Shown: piece after piece, positions 1 to 16,300 of the stretch
Layout of the letters: the number at the start of each line of letters is the position of its first letter
How positions within the stretch are numbered: position 1 is the first letter of the stretch
Source: Citrus sinensis
Taxonomy: Eukaryota > Streptophyta > Magnoliopsida > Sapindales > Rutaceae
Assembly: GCF_022201045.2 (NCBI RefSeq)
Contig: NC_068562.1
Coordinates: 868,001 to 932,000 of the forward strand
Direction: 5' to 3'
Length of the DNA: 64,000 nt
Position numbers and translations under genes: made by a program
The notes under the pieces: generated by a model
Told to the model about the DNA's origin: nothing
Seen by the model: only the letters and a program-made list of their open reading frames with translations
Databases searched by the model: none

Positions 1-3000
1 GAATTAATTAAAGGGCTTATCAGGGACTTGGATGGGGCTGCTCATGATCAGGTTACTTGAAGTTTATTTCTCTGTCAAAATAATTTCTTTTATTTGATGA
101 TTATAGAACTCTGTTGTCTCTTATAATCCATCGATTATATACGTTACATTTTCTTTGTAATTCTTTTCACTGAACAAATTGCTAATTCGTCCGAGATTTC
201 TTCTCTAATTGAGCCATTTTGTTTAACCATTTTTCTATTGAAATGGTTTATATATGTGTTTTATTTTTATTTTTTTAATTTTTTTTTTCATTTAGGTTGA
301 TGAAGATGATTTCAAGGAAGAGCAGAATTCTGTTGCACGTCTTATCCAGATGCTTCAAAATGATGATACAGAGGAAATGTTTAAGGTATCTGAAAGGGTG
401 ATACTCTCCCTATATGATTATCTAATTTCTTTAAGCGTTGAATGATTAAAGTCTTTTTGTGTGTACAATGTTTCTTCCTTCTCCAATTATGCATGTCTCA
501 CTGTGGTGTTTTTGATTTGGAATTAAAGGAAGACTCTGTAGTCCACATCATATGAATCTGGTGAACTTTGAGTTGATTAACCAAAGAGTGCAGAATAGAT
601 GAAGTGATGTGTTTTAGATTTATAATTCTATATTATTCAGCAATTTAATTTTACATGAACCATAAATAACTTTGTCAAACTTCTCTATTTGTAGTATGAC
701 ATTTTTCTTTAGGTTAACTTGTACTGCACCGGAGCCACCCCAAATTAACCTTGTCTAATTTAGTATGACATACTCTTTTGTTAACTTTCTCTATCTATTT
801 TTCCCTTTTCTTGTAAGCTTATTACATTATGCCCTCTATTATGGAAACAGCTTAATACGCTTAATATGTTGCAGATCATATGTACAGTAAGGAAACATAT
901 TCTTACTGGAGGACCCAAACGTCTGCCATTTACTGTTCCTCCCCTTGTGTTTTCTTCTCTGAAGGTAGTCGCTATCTGTTCAGCTTAAGTGAATGCTAAT
1001 AATTTTCTCAATTTTATAGGATTTTTGTAATTCCTGTAATCATTATGTTGGTCATTGGTATATACTATTATACTGCCTTTCATGATTATGATCAGGAAAA
1101 CTGATATAGTTTAAGCCTAGTTAGTTTATGTTTTTGGGACCAGTGGTTCCTCAAAAACTTCCTGTAATTTTTATTAACAGTACATTGTCTGTGATATGCA
1201 GTTGGTTCGGCAGCTCCAAGGTCCAGAAGAAAATCCTTTTGGAGAAGAGGGATCAACTACACCTAAGAAAGTTTTCCAGCTTTTAAACCAGGTAGCTTGT
1301 TATTGTTATGATCTATCAAATCTATTCCATTATGTGAAAATCAGGCACTTACCGAAATGAAGAAAACCAAAGACATGGTCATTATCTCCATGCTCAATTT
1401 AAAGAAATATTTCTATGAACGATGGTTGCTGACAATGGGGCATTATTAGAATTCACTAGCATGTGGTGGATTCTGTTGGGATTATATAATTGTTGTAGGA
1501 ATTTGAGAGAGAACTGAGAAACTTTGTGAAAATGGGTGGTGTATTTTAAGTGATTTAAGGAAACGTGGGATTTAAATGGGCATTTTAACATTAATATCCT
1601 CATTCCAGGATCTAGCCAAATATCTTTGGTTGGAAGATCTAGTAAAATGAGGTATTTTTAGGACATGATCATTGTCATATTCTCCTTGAAAGGAAAGTGC
1701 TTTTTCCTTACATGTTAGCATACATGAGCTACTATGGAATCACACTTAAAAGGAACTTTCTGGAACTAGGATGTTCATGCATTTCTTCTTGCATTGTCTA
1801 TGTTGTTTACATTGCAGGGATTGGCTCAACTTGTCTTGAATTTGTTTTTTCTTTGGCATGTTTAATCAATGCATTTCACTTCTTTTACTTATTGATCATG
1901 TGTATTGCTGCTTGTTTTAGACTATTGAGACCCTATATGGTGTTCCAGCACCTGAATTGGCATTGCGGTTGTAAATCAATGCATTTCACTTCTTTTACGT
2001 ATTGATCATGTGTATTGCTGCTTGTTTTAGACTATTGAGACCCTATATGGTGTTCCAGCACCTGAATTGGCATTGCGGTTGTACTTGCAGTGTGCTGAGG
2101 TGCGTTTTGATATTTGATCTTCTGATATACAGGGAACCTATTGGTGAAGCATATAATATTCTGATCTGTAGTTTCCCATTATTTGTTATTTTATCAGGCT
2201 GCAAATGACTCTGATCTAGAACCTGTGGCTTATGAATTTTTCACTCAAGCATATATCCTGTATGAAGAAGAAATTTCAGTAAGTTGATCATGCCTCTGAT
2301 GAGTAATCTTGTTTCTTTTTATTATCATCATCATCATCATCATCATCATCATCTTATGGGAAGGGGGGCTGATGGTGTTGGGGAATCCTTAGTCTGTCAT
2401 CAAATAGACTAATATTCACTTTAAAATGTTCTTTCTTTGTAGGATTCCAGAGCACAAGTGACAGCAATACATCTAATAATAGGGACTCTCCAGAGGATGC
2501 ACGTATTTGGTGTAGAAAACAGGGATACATTAACACACAAGGCTACAGGGGTAATGATTCTAGCATTTCAATTATTTCGAAGGTTGAGTAAGCCTGATTC
2601 TAAAGAAGCTTTATTCTTGGCAGTATTCTGCAAAGCTCTTAAAGAAGCCTGATCAGTGCAGAGCTGTCTATGCATGCTCACATCTCTTCTGGGTTGATGA
2701 TCAGGATAACATGAAAGATGGAGAGAGGTTTGTTATTGCACATTTATTTATTATTTAACAGTTCATGTTTACTGTGAAGAGAGTAGCTTCAGCTGTTATA
2801 TTTTATCTTATGACACATGCATTTGCAGTAAATGTGAGCCTATTAAGTGAACTTCCAAGTTGGAATAACATTATGTCAGGAAACTATGCGTTGTGTGTAG
2901 TAACACTTGGCCCGTGCAATCAATTAGTATTCTAGGTTGGTGTCTTCCCACACATATGGATGATATATCTTACTGAAATGCAAATCGTTTGCTGGAGAGT

Positions 3001-3528
3001 TTTATTTATTTATTGTTTATGTGGGAGACAATGCTGGGCAATATCTAATTTGTTATTTATCACTCTCATAAGGTCATGGATAATTAACATTATTCAAACT
3101 TCCATTTATTGTTCTTTAAACTAGGGTCCTGCTCTGTCTCAAGCGTGCACTAAGAATAGCAAATGCTGCTCAACAAATGTCTAATGCCACACGAGGTAGC
3201 ACTGGATCAGTCACACTTTTTGTCGAGATACTGAACAAGTAAGATCTGCACCTCTGGTTTTGTACATGAACTAAGAATTAGTTTTAACAGGATAGAGACC
3301 CTTAATACTATGTGCAGGTACATTTATTTCTTTGAGAAGGGTAACACACAGATCAATGCTGCTGCAATCCAGAGCCTGATTGAGCTGATTACGGCAGAGA
3401 TGCAAAGCGACTCTAATTCACCGGATCCAGCTGCAGATGCTTTCTTTGCAAGCACATTGCGATACATACAGTTCCAGAAACAGAAAGGTGGTGCAGTGGG
3501 TGAAAAGTATGAGCCTATCAAGGTGTGA
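1..3528 (+). CDS. VPS35: VPS35 retromer subunit, 3' portion (partial at window start)
   Basis: Vacuolar protein sorting-associated protein 35 is the large alpha-solenoid scaffold of the retromer cargo-recognition core (VPS26-VPS29-VPS35), which recycles vacuolar sorting receptors from endosomes. Only the C-terminal part is in the window; the upstream exons lie outside. Joining exons at about 1-51, 295-386, 875-965, 1201-1291, 2031-2099, 2199-2279, 2443-2549, 2624-2730, 3126-3240 and 3319-3528 gives one open frame with VPS35 landmarks: GLIRDLDGAAHDQ, RKHILTGGPKRLPFTVPPL, LVRQLQGPEENPFGE, ETLYGVPAPELALRLYLQ and CSHLFWVDD. It ends with EKYEPIKV and TGA at 3526-3528. Intron 4 and the start of the next exon are tandemly duplicated (see the repeat at 1865). 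The gene converges on the minus-strand E2 gene. The family assignment is secure; some exon edges are placed by eye. Confidence 0.93.
1865..2084 (+). repeat. 110-bp tandem duplication across the intron 4 / exon 5 boundary of VPS35
   Basis: Two head-to-tail copies with a 110-bp period (1865-1974 and 1975-2084) that differ at one visible base (acttattg versus acgtattg). Each carries the intron end, the splice acceptor gttttag and the first 54 bases of the exon that begins ACTATTGAGACC. Only the second copy runs on to the rest of the exon and its donor at 2100. Using the first acceptor (exon start 1921) reads directly into TAA at 1972-1974. Confidence 0.95.
2321..2354 (+). repeat. (ATC)n microsatellite in a VPS35 intron
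   Basis: About eleven consecutive ATC/TCA triplets lie in the intron after the exon ending at 2279. This is a simple repeat, likely length-polymorphic. Confidence 0.9.
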
Positions 3529-4606
3529 CTCATTGGATGACAAGAAGTCAATTTAGTTTTTGCAATATTCTGGAGACTGACGAGTTTGATTCAGGCTTCT
3601 GCCGATAACAGTGATTTGACTCATTCTATTGAGAGGTTTGGTAATTGGTGCCGGTTGTTAGATTTGAGCAATTTGGAAGCAATGTTGTTGAAGATCTGTA
3701 TTCTTACCATTCTGGTGTTTGATTTTTTTGTGAGGTATTTAGGATCCCGTTGTTTTTGCGACCATGTGCTCCAAGTAATTACAGCAGTGAAGGATGATAT
3801 AAATTAACAATAGATCTTCTTTACTCGTGTTATGATCTTTATTGCACGTGGACTGTCAAATACTTGCTTGTTAAGGGGTCTTCTTGCGCCGCGTGTTTGT
3901 GGATGTTGTTCTTTTCTATGGGCTTGGAACATGTTTAAGAAATCTTTAAGAAAAACGAGAATGATAAAAAATGAAAGAGTTAACCCTACCAATACCAACT
4001 GTTAAATATGCAAACGTATATTAACGGTCTCGTGTCGTGTTGCAGCTGCGGATACCGGGAGAGGCTTTGGTGGTGTGGATTCTTTTGCTATTCGGCAAGC
4101 ATTTTCGCCGAGGAATCAATCAATTGTGGTCAAGAGTGCATGTTTTCTTTGTATGTTAATATATTCAGCACGTCGGTTGGGGTAGAGAATTTTCAATCAA
4201 TTGACCTCGGGAAAATGTTTTTCACTAATTTTGCTTTTACTGTTCCCTAATGACTGTCTAAAGAGAAGGGAGAGAAGGGCCGTTGAAGAGAAACCAAACT
4301 CAAAATTGTTTAAAGCTAAGCGGACTCGCTTGATTCATATACAAATTCTGGCTGCTGCATGAGTTGCAGCATCTCAACATTCTAAACACATTTTTTGACA
4401 GTCCATGAAGAAATAGTAGCAATCATTTATATTGATCGTCTCAAACAGTAACAATCATTTACACGCACTAATTATTCCAAGTTTTTTTTTTCGCCCGGGG
4501 TGGCCGGGGGGAGGGAGGGGGGGGGGGGGGGGGGGGGCGGAACATGTTGGTGGTCAGGGGATAGGCAAGATAAGCTTAATTTGCTTATGGAGAGTTTTTC
4601 GGGGTA
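3529..4606. other. Convergent 3' flanks of VPS35 and the E2 gene
   Basis: This spacer lies between two gene ends that face each other. It should hold both 3' UTRs and polyadenylation regions. The open stretches at 3586-3807 and 4008-4250 show no family resemblance and no coding character. A G homopolymer of 21 nt (4517-4537) sits 70 bp beyond the E2 stop codon. Confidence 0.6.
4517..4537 (+). repeat. G homopolymer, 21 nt
   Basis: An uninterrupted run of G preceded by further G-rich sequence from 4506. It lies just beyond the 3' end of the minus-strand E2 gene, so it would be a C run in any read-through transcript. Confidence 0.9.
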
Positions 4607-5968
<1,362 letters not shown>

Positions 5969-6005
5969 TAGGCGAATTTATGAAGAAAAATGCCTTTCCC
6001 CTCCC

Positions 6006-6006
<1 letters not shown>

Positions 6007-6043
<37 letters not shown>
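6007..6043 (+). repeat. C homopolymer, 37 nt
   Basis: An unbroken run of C, only 39 bp upstream of the E2 ATG on the opposite strand. On the E2 coding strand it is therefore a 37-nt G run in the leader or promoter. Confidence 0.92.
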
Positions 6044-6045
<2 letters not shown>

Positions 6046-6556
6046 CCAAAAGAAGTGTGAAATATTTTCGTCTTCTAGTTAGAGAGGATTGAATATAGCC
6101 CTGGATATACTTGGTAAAGGGGGATTTCATGGTTTATAAAGCGAGTGAGCGAGATATTGGCGTGGTCCAATCAAAGGTTCTTTAAGGATTATATTGCAAG
6201 TGGATACATACAACCCTACTTGATGGTATAAATTCTTTGATAGCAAAATATGAAAAGGCTCCACAATTTCCTGTTTAAATTTAGTTTCTCCTTTTAACCT
6301 TCTTTTTTCTAATTTGGAAGATGATCTATTTTGCAATTCCAGTACTCCATCAAAGAAAATTGTCACTGGTTAAGAACATGCAGGTTTTGTAACTATGTGT
6401 TATGCAATGCTGTCTTGTAATTGAATCAATTAGCAATGGGAACCGTTGTTGGCGGTCTTTGTAAATATGTATTATGCAACTGATAAGACATCAACAGCGC
6501 TACTTACGCGGTAATGGACTCCGGATTCATTTTACTTCACATTACGTAATGATGGG
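6044..6556. other. Spacer between the E2 gene and the isopentenyltransferase
   Basis: Non-coding as far as I can see. An open stretch on the minus strand (6127-6366) lacks recognisable motifs. I looked here for the missing C-terminus of the isopentenyltransferase in all three minus frames and did not find it. Confidence 0.5.
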
Positions 6557-7213
6557 TCAAGAATGACCCTTCTTGAGTAGTAGGTCCTTATTATTATTAG
6601 TAGTCTCATTTTTCATGTTACTTTCAAATTGTAAATATTCATGCAGCTCCGGAGCCCCGATGGACCGCCGGATGCCCCGGTTGTAATCGGCGTTAGGGTC
6701 GAACATGTCCCTGACCTCGTCGACGAGGCCAGCTTCGACCATTTTATCGACCCGAATACCGACGTATTTGTATAAAACAAGCGGATCAACATCCATCCAA
6801 AGGAAGCAACAGTCATAATTAGCCCTAAAGTTAATTATGGAATCTTCAACAAGTGCTTCAATATAAGTATTCGAGCCACCAACAATGATGTGCAGATGGC
6901 CATTTTCTATAATTTTGTCGATGGCCCTCAGGGCATGTTCACAGAATTCTTCCTCCGGATAGTCCGCTTCTGGGTCTACAAACCCTAACAAGTGGTGGGG
7001 AACGCCTTGGCGCTCAGACGCAGTGACCTTGTTGGTGGCAATGTCCAGACCTTTGTACACTTGAATCTTGTTCGAGTTAATTGCTTCGCCCGAAAAATGA
7101 ATCGCAAGGTCGATTGACAGTTTGGTCTTGCCGGTGGCTGTTGCTCCCATTACGAACACAACTTTCTTCTTGTTGAAATTCATGGTGATCACTCGAGTGT
7201 ACACTGCCACCAA
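6557..7213 (-). CDS. Adenylate isopentenyltransferase (cytokinin synthesis), C-terminally truncated
   Basis: Plant IPTs transfer the dimethylallyl group from DMAPP to ATP/ADP, the first committed step of cytokinin synthesis, usually in plastids. The 218-residue frame has the P-loop GATATGKTKLS (about residues 23-33), the conserved QVYKGLDIATNKVT, GVPHHLLGFVDPEADY, IIVGGSNTYIEALVED, YDCCFLWMDV, RVDKMVEAGLVDEVRDMF and GIRRSIGAPE. Family members run to about 320-340 residues, with a further helical region containing a CRQ..KI segment. Here the protein stops after NKDLLLKKGHS, so roughly the last 100 residues are absent. IPT genes are usually intronless, so a hidden exon is unlikely. Met at residue 1 (7211-7213) or residue 11 could be the start; there is little transit-peptide sequence before the P-loop. 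It may be a pseudogene or a shortened, probably inactive protein. Confidence 0.82.
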   Translation of the reverse strand: MVAVYTRVITMNFNKKKVVFVMGATATGKTKLSIDLAIHFSGEAINSNKIQVYKGLDIATNKVTASERQGVPHHLLGFVDPEADYPEEEFCEHALRAIDKIIENGHLHIIVGGSNTYIEALVEDSIINFRANYDCCFLWMDVDPLVLYKYVGIRVDKMVEAGLVDEVRDMFDPNADYNRGIRRSIGAPELHEYLQFESNMKNETTNNNKDLLLKKGHS

Positions 7214-9116
7214 AAGAACAAGAAAATTACATAATTAAAAATTAGATGTGGCATTCTGTTTTTGGAATGTCATTACCAGGGTGGTTTCTTTATAAAGAGC
7301 ATTATTATGACAAGCATAGATCATGGGCTTCCTCAAAGAAACATGAGAAAAGAAAGAAAACACTCGCATGCAGAAGCAACACTGATAGAAATTAAATACA
7401 TGCAAAAATTATATAGAAAATATAAAGTGCAGCATTTTTTCAAAATCGAAGTAAAAAGTAAAAGTTTTATAATTAAAAAAATAAGAATAAAAGCCAAAAA
7501 AGAACATTAGTTCTTGGTGGCTAACCTAGATTTTTGCTGATAAAGTTGCTTTTTCCACGATGGTCGACCTGAGGTATCCAAAATCCAGCGGCACGTGAAA
7601 ATCCCGCAAATATCAAACAATCTGACGGGTGCACTACAATCAGCCACCGTTCCATATCACGATAATATTCGTGCCTAGCCAAAATTGTCAAACATCCATA
7701 CCAAATCACCGCTGTTGATAACATAGATTTATCAAAAACCAGCTGCTGCCGGCCAGCTTTGCAAAAAATAAATGCCAAGAACAGAAAACTCTTTATGTCG
7801 CGGTTCATTTGCGTACACAATGATGGCTCCAGAATGCTATTCAGCTGTAAGCAGTTCTGATATATAACGTTATGCTCATTTCCCATGTCTCAGTCGAATT
7901 TCATATCATATCCATTTCTTTTACGCTGATAACAAGAATGAAAAAGAAAGATCATGAAGATGAATGGACTTTAAATGAGATAAGGAAGAACAGCATGCAG
8001 GAGGCCAAACCCACAACCGGTGATGGCTTGGAGTGGGGTGTTTTATTCGCAATTGGCCCGGGACTCACGGTGGAGACAGTCATTTTTCTCAGCGTCCGCA
8101 TTGATTCCGCCTGTTGAATCTGCTTTCTGCAATTATTCAAAAATAAAAATAAAATAGAAGTGGCCCCTCCATGGAATGTATCGAAGTTTAATCGAGTGTT
8201 TGACAAAAAATCCAAGCCTGCTTGACCCAATGTCCCAGTCGGGGAGCCTGGGAATTTGGAAAGCTTGTCGTAGGCCAATATTATATTCTGAAATGAGACG
8301 GAGACTTGTCTACAATTAAATAAAAATGTATTTGCCATTCTCGACAGTTCCTTATTGATAGAATTATCCTCATGGGCTGCTTGTCAGACTGGTAGCATAA
8401 GCTAATATGATAATGACATTTCCATTATCGTGTTCTTCTAAAATCAACTCGAAATAACAACTAAAGTTCAACAAGCTAAAATATTTTTACCTTTGTAATG
8501 AACTTTTGTAAAATCAAACTGACTAATCAAATTCCGAAGAATCGAGCTTTTAGACCGCACGGGGTAAGTTGAGACATTTCAAAATCAACGGGACACTTAA
8601 TTTAATAATAATAAGTTCAAAACTTAGATGGAGCATTTCGATTGGGGTCACATTGTTAATTACATAATTAGGATTTTCATTGAACTCTCACGGTTGACAA
8701 GCATCTTAATTAAAGACTTGATTATGTATTTTTTTATTTTTTATTTTCGTGTTTTCTCTTTCACCTTTTACGCAGAAGACGCGGCCAAGCCTTTAAAACA
8801 ATACTAAGTTATATTTGGTACGTCCATGCAAGGAAACGTTGTTGGTCTTCTTAGTGGGAACTGGGAAATTCCAATCTTTTTAATACATAATGCATATTGA
8901 ATCCGGGAGTCAACAAAAGGTGTGCAACAATGTAATGCATTTCAACAATTAGAGCCGATCACAACAATTCCAACAAAACAATACAAAACCACCTGATGAT
9001 TCACAGAGAGATCCTCACAGTTTGTCAATTGAGATTTCTTCAAGAGCATAGGAAGAAAGATGAGGGAGAATTTGAGAAAGGACAGAGGGTCATAATCTCT
9101 TTACACCTAATTTCAA
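7214..9116. other. Intergenic region between isopentenyltransferase and ROP GTPase
   Basis: Two longer minus-strand open stretches (7521-7886, 121 codons; 7952-8338, 128 codons) lie here. Neither shows a domain or signature I recognise, and their composition is not convincingly coding. They may belong to a non-coding transcript or to the upstream region of the isopentenyltransferase. The rest is AT-rich spacer. Confidence 0.4.
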
Positions 9117-11610
<2,494 letters not shown>

Positions 11611-11828
11611 TTAGTTACCAAAATATAAAATCTCAGAGAAAATAACAAACAACCCTCAGATCCCAACGCCTGAGGAGAACCGCGATCGCAAGCGTAACTT
11701 CAATTAGCCATCATCTGCTCAGTAAAAAACAAAACAAAGGGAAATTTTCAACGAAACCCCAGAAAATTTCGCCAAAAAGAAAAAATTTCAAGAAAATACA
11801 AGGAGAGCTGGAGCGACGAAATGACGTC

Positions 11829-11847
11829 GGGGGGGGGGGGGGGGGGG
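11829..11847 (+). repeat. G homopolymer, 19 nt, upstream of the ROP start codon
   Basis: An uninterrupted G run 246 bp upstream of the ROP ATG on the non-coding strand. If transcribed, it places a C run in the 5' UTR. Confidence 0.88.
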
Positions 11848-12030
11848 AGGACCAGCAGAGTGCGACAATCGATCAAAAAGGAAAAAAGAAAAAAGAAGGG
11901 AAAGTAAAATTTTTGGAAATGAAGAGGGAGGAGGTGAAGATTGAGAGAAAATGGTAGAAAAGGAACCTTGTTTCGGCCGGGAAATTATGCCGTTGAAGCG
12001 TTCGTTGAGCGAACCAATCTTCGCCAACAA

Positions 12031-13391
12031 ACTCGTTTCCTTTCTTTTACTCTGCCTTTTATTGTTTTTTTCCCTTCTTTAAACGACCTTTCCGGAGATT
12101 GGGCCACGTCTTACTCCCGATCCGATTCAATTCGGGTTTGCTTTTTCTTTCACTTTTCTTCTGTTTTAGTAAACAGTCATTGTCTGTATTACATAATAAT
12201 GTCCCTACAATTTATTTTTTTAAATAACAAAATACTCCTAAGTTTTTCTTTTGTTTAATTTTTTTTTTTAAATGTTTGCTTGCGCTTACTGGGTTAGGAA
12301 CGAACTCGAAATCAACATTAAATTTGTGGACATATTTACTATTGTTGTAAATTATGGGGACCATTAGGTAATTATCCATTTAAATAAGAGGGGAGGAAAT
12401 AATCATGGGATGTTTATACTTTGTTGAAAGGTTGGTTAGATTAAATCATATGATGGGTTAAGGCGACCCACTAACGCAGTAGTGGATTTTGATAATTGTG
12501 CGGTCATGTCACGGAGTTAATGAAGCAATTTTGTTAATTAATGCATTTTCAATGAGTTCACAGTCCAATCCAATATATTTTTGGGTTATAAAACATCTAC
12601 GTAGTTGTATTAATTTATTTATATTATGATAAGCTTTTATAATTGCCTTAACTATGGTAATGATACGTATAAATAATACACACAGATCAACAGATAACGG
12701 ATTATACAAAAGATAGCCCCCCGTTAATTAAACTTTTTCGCCAAACAGACGTTTTTCTTTGTATGATCAACGTAGTTTGTTTGTTTGAGATTAGGCCAAC
12801 AATTGTCAACCAAATAGCTTGGTCTCTTTCATGATCATGAATAACACCAACTAGAATTCGTGCATTGTTTTATGAGCAAAACAAATCTTATACAAGATTC
12901 ATACAAATAGCTTACGAGAGACTGTATTATTAATTTTTTTTATATCTGATTTACGTTATTAATTTTGTATCCGTAAATAAAGGAAATTCTGATGCCACGT
13001 GTTAATACAATACAAATACAAATCGTTACCCGCCAACATCGAGTTTCTGTTAGATGATTGGACTTGGTCAGCATCCAAATGAAGCACCTTGAACGAGCAG
13101 TGCTGACATGAAAGAAGAAACCTGAACCAAACGATGAAATCAATTTAAAAGCAAATATTTTATTGCACTCAACGCAAACAATTTCTCCGAAATATACTCT
13201 CAAGCTGAAAAGATTTTCACTCCACTGTCTCTGACACTGTCACTATGATTCAGCACATCGTAGCTCCATGAATGCTGCAAACCAACTTCATTGATTCGGA
13301 TTCTGACTGAAACCCACATCCCCAGTTTTGATTAAACACCACAGTCTGGTCTGCTCCTGTTAAGTAGTAGTAACACACTGACAGTACCACT
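12031..13391. other. Intergenic region holding the ROP and beta-galactosidase promoters (divergent genes)
   Basis: AT-rich spacer between the minus-strand ROP gene and the plus-strand beta-galactosidase. No coding potential is evident; short open stretches at 12509-12709 and 12940-13203 lack motifs. The last 200 bp should contain the beta-galactosidase core promoter and leader, but no clear TATA box could be assigned. Confidence 0.5.
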
Positions 13392-16300
13392 ATGTCAGTA
13401 CCAAGTCGAGTACTGCTGGCGGCACTTGTTTGCTTGTTGACGATTTCAACGGTTGTTCAAGGAGAGAAGTTTAAAAGGAGCGTGACATACGACGGTCGAT
13501 CTTTGATCATCAATGGTAAAAGAGAGCTTTTCTTCTCAGGTTCAATCCATTACCCCAGGATGCCACCTGAGGTACTTAATTCTTATTTCAGAATCGTGGA
13601 TATAATATGTTTTATTTTATGTGTGTGTTTTGGTTATGCTAATGTGGTTGCTTGCTTGATTAATTTTGTACTTAGATGTGGTGGGACATACTGAAAAAGG
13701 CTAAAGCTGGAGGATTGAATGTGATTCAGACTTATGTTTTCTGGAACATTCATGAACCAGAGAAGGGCCAGGTAACATGTCAGTGATATTTTCTGAATTG
13801 GGAAGCTAATAATAAGCGTCTTTGCAACTGGTACTGTTTGTTATAAGCCACTGTGTTTTTACATTTTCTTTTTCCGGCTTTTGCAGTTCAATTTTGAAGG
13901 AAACTATAATTTGACCAAATTTATCAAGATGATTGGTGATCTGGGTATGTACGCAACACTTAGGGTCGGGCCATTCATTGAGGCGGAATGGAACTATGGG
14001 TATGGCCCCGGCTAAAGTTTTCTAAATTCTAATTAACAATCCAATTTTGCAATGATTTTCCTACAATGAGCACGCATGTACTCAGTCTGCTTGATCAAAT
14101 GTAAATCTTTGCAGTGGATTTCCATTTTGGTTGAGAGAAGTTCCAAATATTACGTTTCGATCTGATAATCCACCGTTCAAGGTAATCATCAAGCTAGTTG
14201 CATAGTTTGATTTAGATTGAACGGATGGCTCCATAATTGGATGTTTTTCTTATGCAGTACCACATGAAAGAGTTCACGAAAATGATTATAGACATGATGA
14301 AGGATGCCCAGCTATATGCATCTCAAGGAGGTCCAATCATTTTATCACAGGTTACGTTCCACTAAAATGGAAACGAAAAAAACTATGCACGAAGATTATT
14401 GATACCTTGAACCTATGATATAATAGTTTCTTCATTTCTTTTTGCAGGTTGAAAATGAATACAACACTATTCAACTTGCATTCAGGGAACTAGGAACTCG
14501 GTATGTCCATTGGGCAGGAACTATGGCTGTGAGACTAAACACTGGAGTTCCCTGGGTGATGTGCAAGCAAAAGGATGCCCCAGGTCCAGTGGTAAGCCTC
14601 TATTCTTAAGTCCAGATGACTTAGTACTCATTATCCCTCTAAGCACTCAAGTTTACTGGAAAATTTGACGGGCAAAATATATAATGGTTTAAGTGCAGAT
14701 CAACACATGCAATGGGAGAAATTGTGGAGATACTTTCACCGGTCCAAATAAACCAAGCAAGCCTGTGTTATGGACGGAGAATTGGACTGCTCGGTAAGTA
14801 ACTAGCTACATTCCTTGAAAAAGCATCCATATGCTAATTGAGTGTCGTTTCTTGTTCATTCTTCATCCTGTTCGATTGTACCCCCTCACAAAACAATATG
14901 AAAGGAAAAATGTAGCAGAAAGTGTTGGAACTCAATTTTCTTGCAATGGACAAATTTTCACGAGTCAGCTGGTGTTTTATTTCCTTCGAGTTGCCCAGAA
15001 AGATCCTTTATTCAAAGGGGATTGATTGGTATTACAGGTACAGAGTATTTGGCGATCCACCATCTCGAAGGTCGGCTCAAAATCTTGCGTTCTCAGTTGC
15101 TCGTTTCTTCTCGAAGAATGGTACTCTTGCAAACTATTATATGGTATTCAACTTCAAGACCATTTCAACAAGTGTCATATTTTAAGAGTAGTCAATCAAG
15201 TCAAAATGTTTCTACTCTTCCTACAATTCTTCTTATATTTTTCTTGACAGTATTATGGTGGAACAAATTACGGAAGATCGGGTTCATCTTTTGTAACCAC
15301 CCGATACTATGATGAAGCGCCCATTGATGAATATGGTTAGGCCTATTGAATTTGTGATCACCAATTCGGAAGTTCAATTTACTTCATTCACTTTTAAGTG
15401 CATTCACACAAATTTTTGCTGATCGCTAGAGATTTTTATATTGTGAGTCCAGGCATGCTGAGGGAACCAAAATGGGGTCACCTGCGAGACTTGCATTCTG
15501 CTTTGAGGTTGTGTAAGAAAGCTCTGCTTTCGGGGAAACCTTCTGTTGAGAATTTTGGCCCGAACCTAGAGGTATTCCTCCCCAGAGAGAAAATTAAAGT
15601 TGTGTTTCTAAGATGAACTAAGCGATTACTTCTTGCAGGCTCATATTTATGAACAGCCTAAAACTAAAGCTTGTGTTGCATTCTTGAGCAACAACGACTC
15701 TAGGACACCCGCAACATTAACTTTCAGGGGCTCCAAATATTACCTTCCCCAGTATTCTATAAGCATCCTCCCTGATTGCAAAACTGTTGTCTACAATACT
15801 CGAATGGTAACACTCCATCATTTTCAAGTACAACGTTGGAAATTTAATTTTCCAAGTCCTCTAAGATAAAACCTTTTTTTATGGTATAAAATAGATTGTT
15901 GCACAACATAGCTCAAGACACTACCAGAAATCAAAAGCAGCCAACAAAGCTCTTCGGTGGGAAATGTTCATAGAAGATATTCCCACTCTTAATGAGAATT
16001 TGATCAAATCAGCATCCCCGCTGGAACAGTGGAGTGTGACAAAGGACACTACAGACTATTTGTGGCACACTACTAGGTATGCAAATTTTAACTGACATTT
16101 CGGGAGATATGATTTCATTTGTTCTCACAACTGTAATTGACATTTTGTTCTCAGCATTTCATTGGATGGCTTTCACTTACCTTTGCGGGAAAAGGTTCTC
16201 CCAGTCCTTCGAATTGCAAGTCTTGGCCATATGATGCATGGATTCGTAAATGGACACTATATTGGTATTCTTTTCTATGAACTCTTGCATTGTCTAATGA

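Noticed and set aside
1697-2208. Separate short genes at 1697-2005 and 2002-2208
   Set aside because: They are intron and exon sequence of VPS35 read through the 110-bp duplication.
6127-6366. A 79-codon frame as the missing C-terminus of the isopentenyltransferase
   Set aside because: Its sequence does not resemble the IPT C-terminal region, and IPT genes are usually intronless.
7521-8338. Two minus-strand open frames of 121 and 128 codons as a real gene
   Set aside because: No recognisable domain, no convincing splice connection and unlike-coding composition; the length is possible by chance in this sequence.
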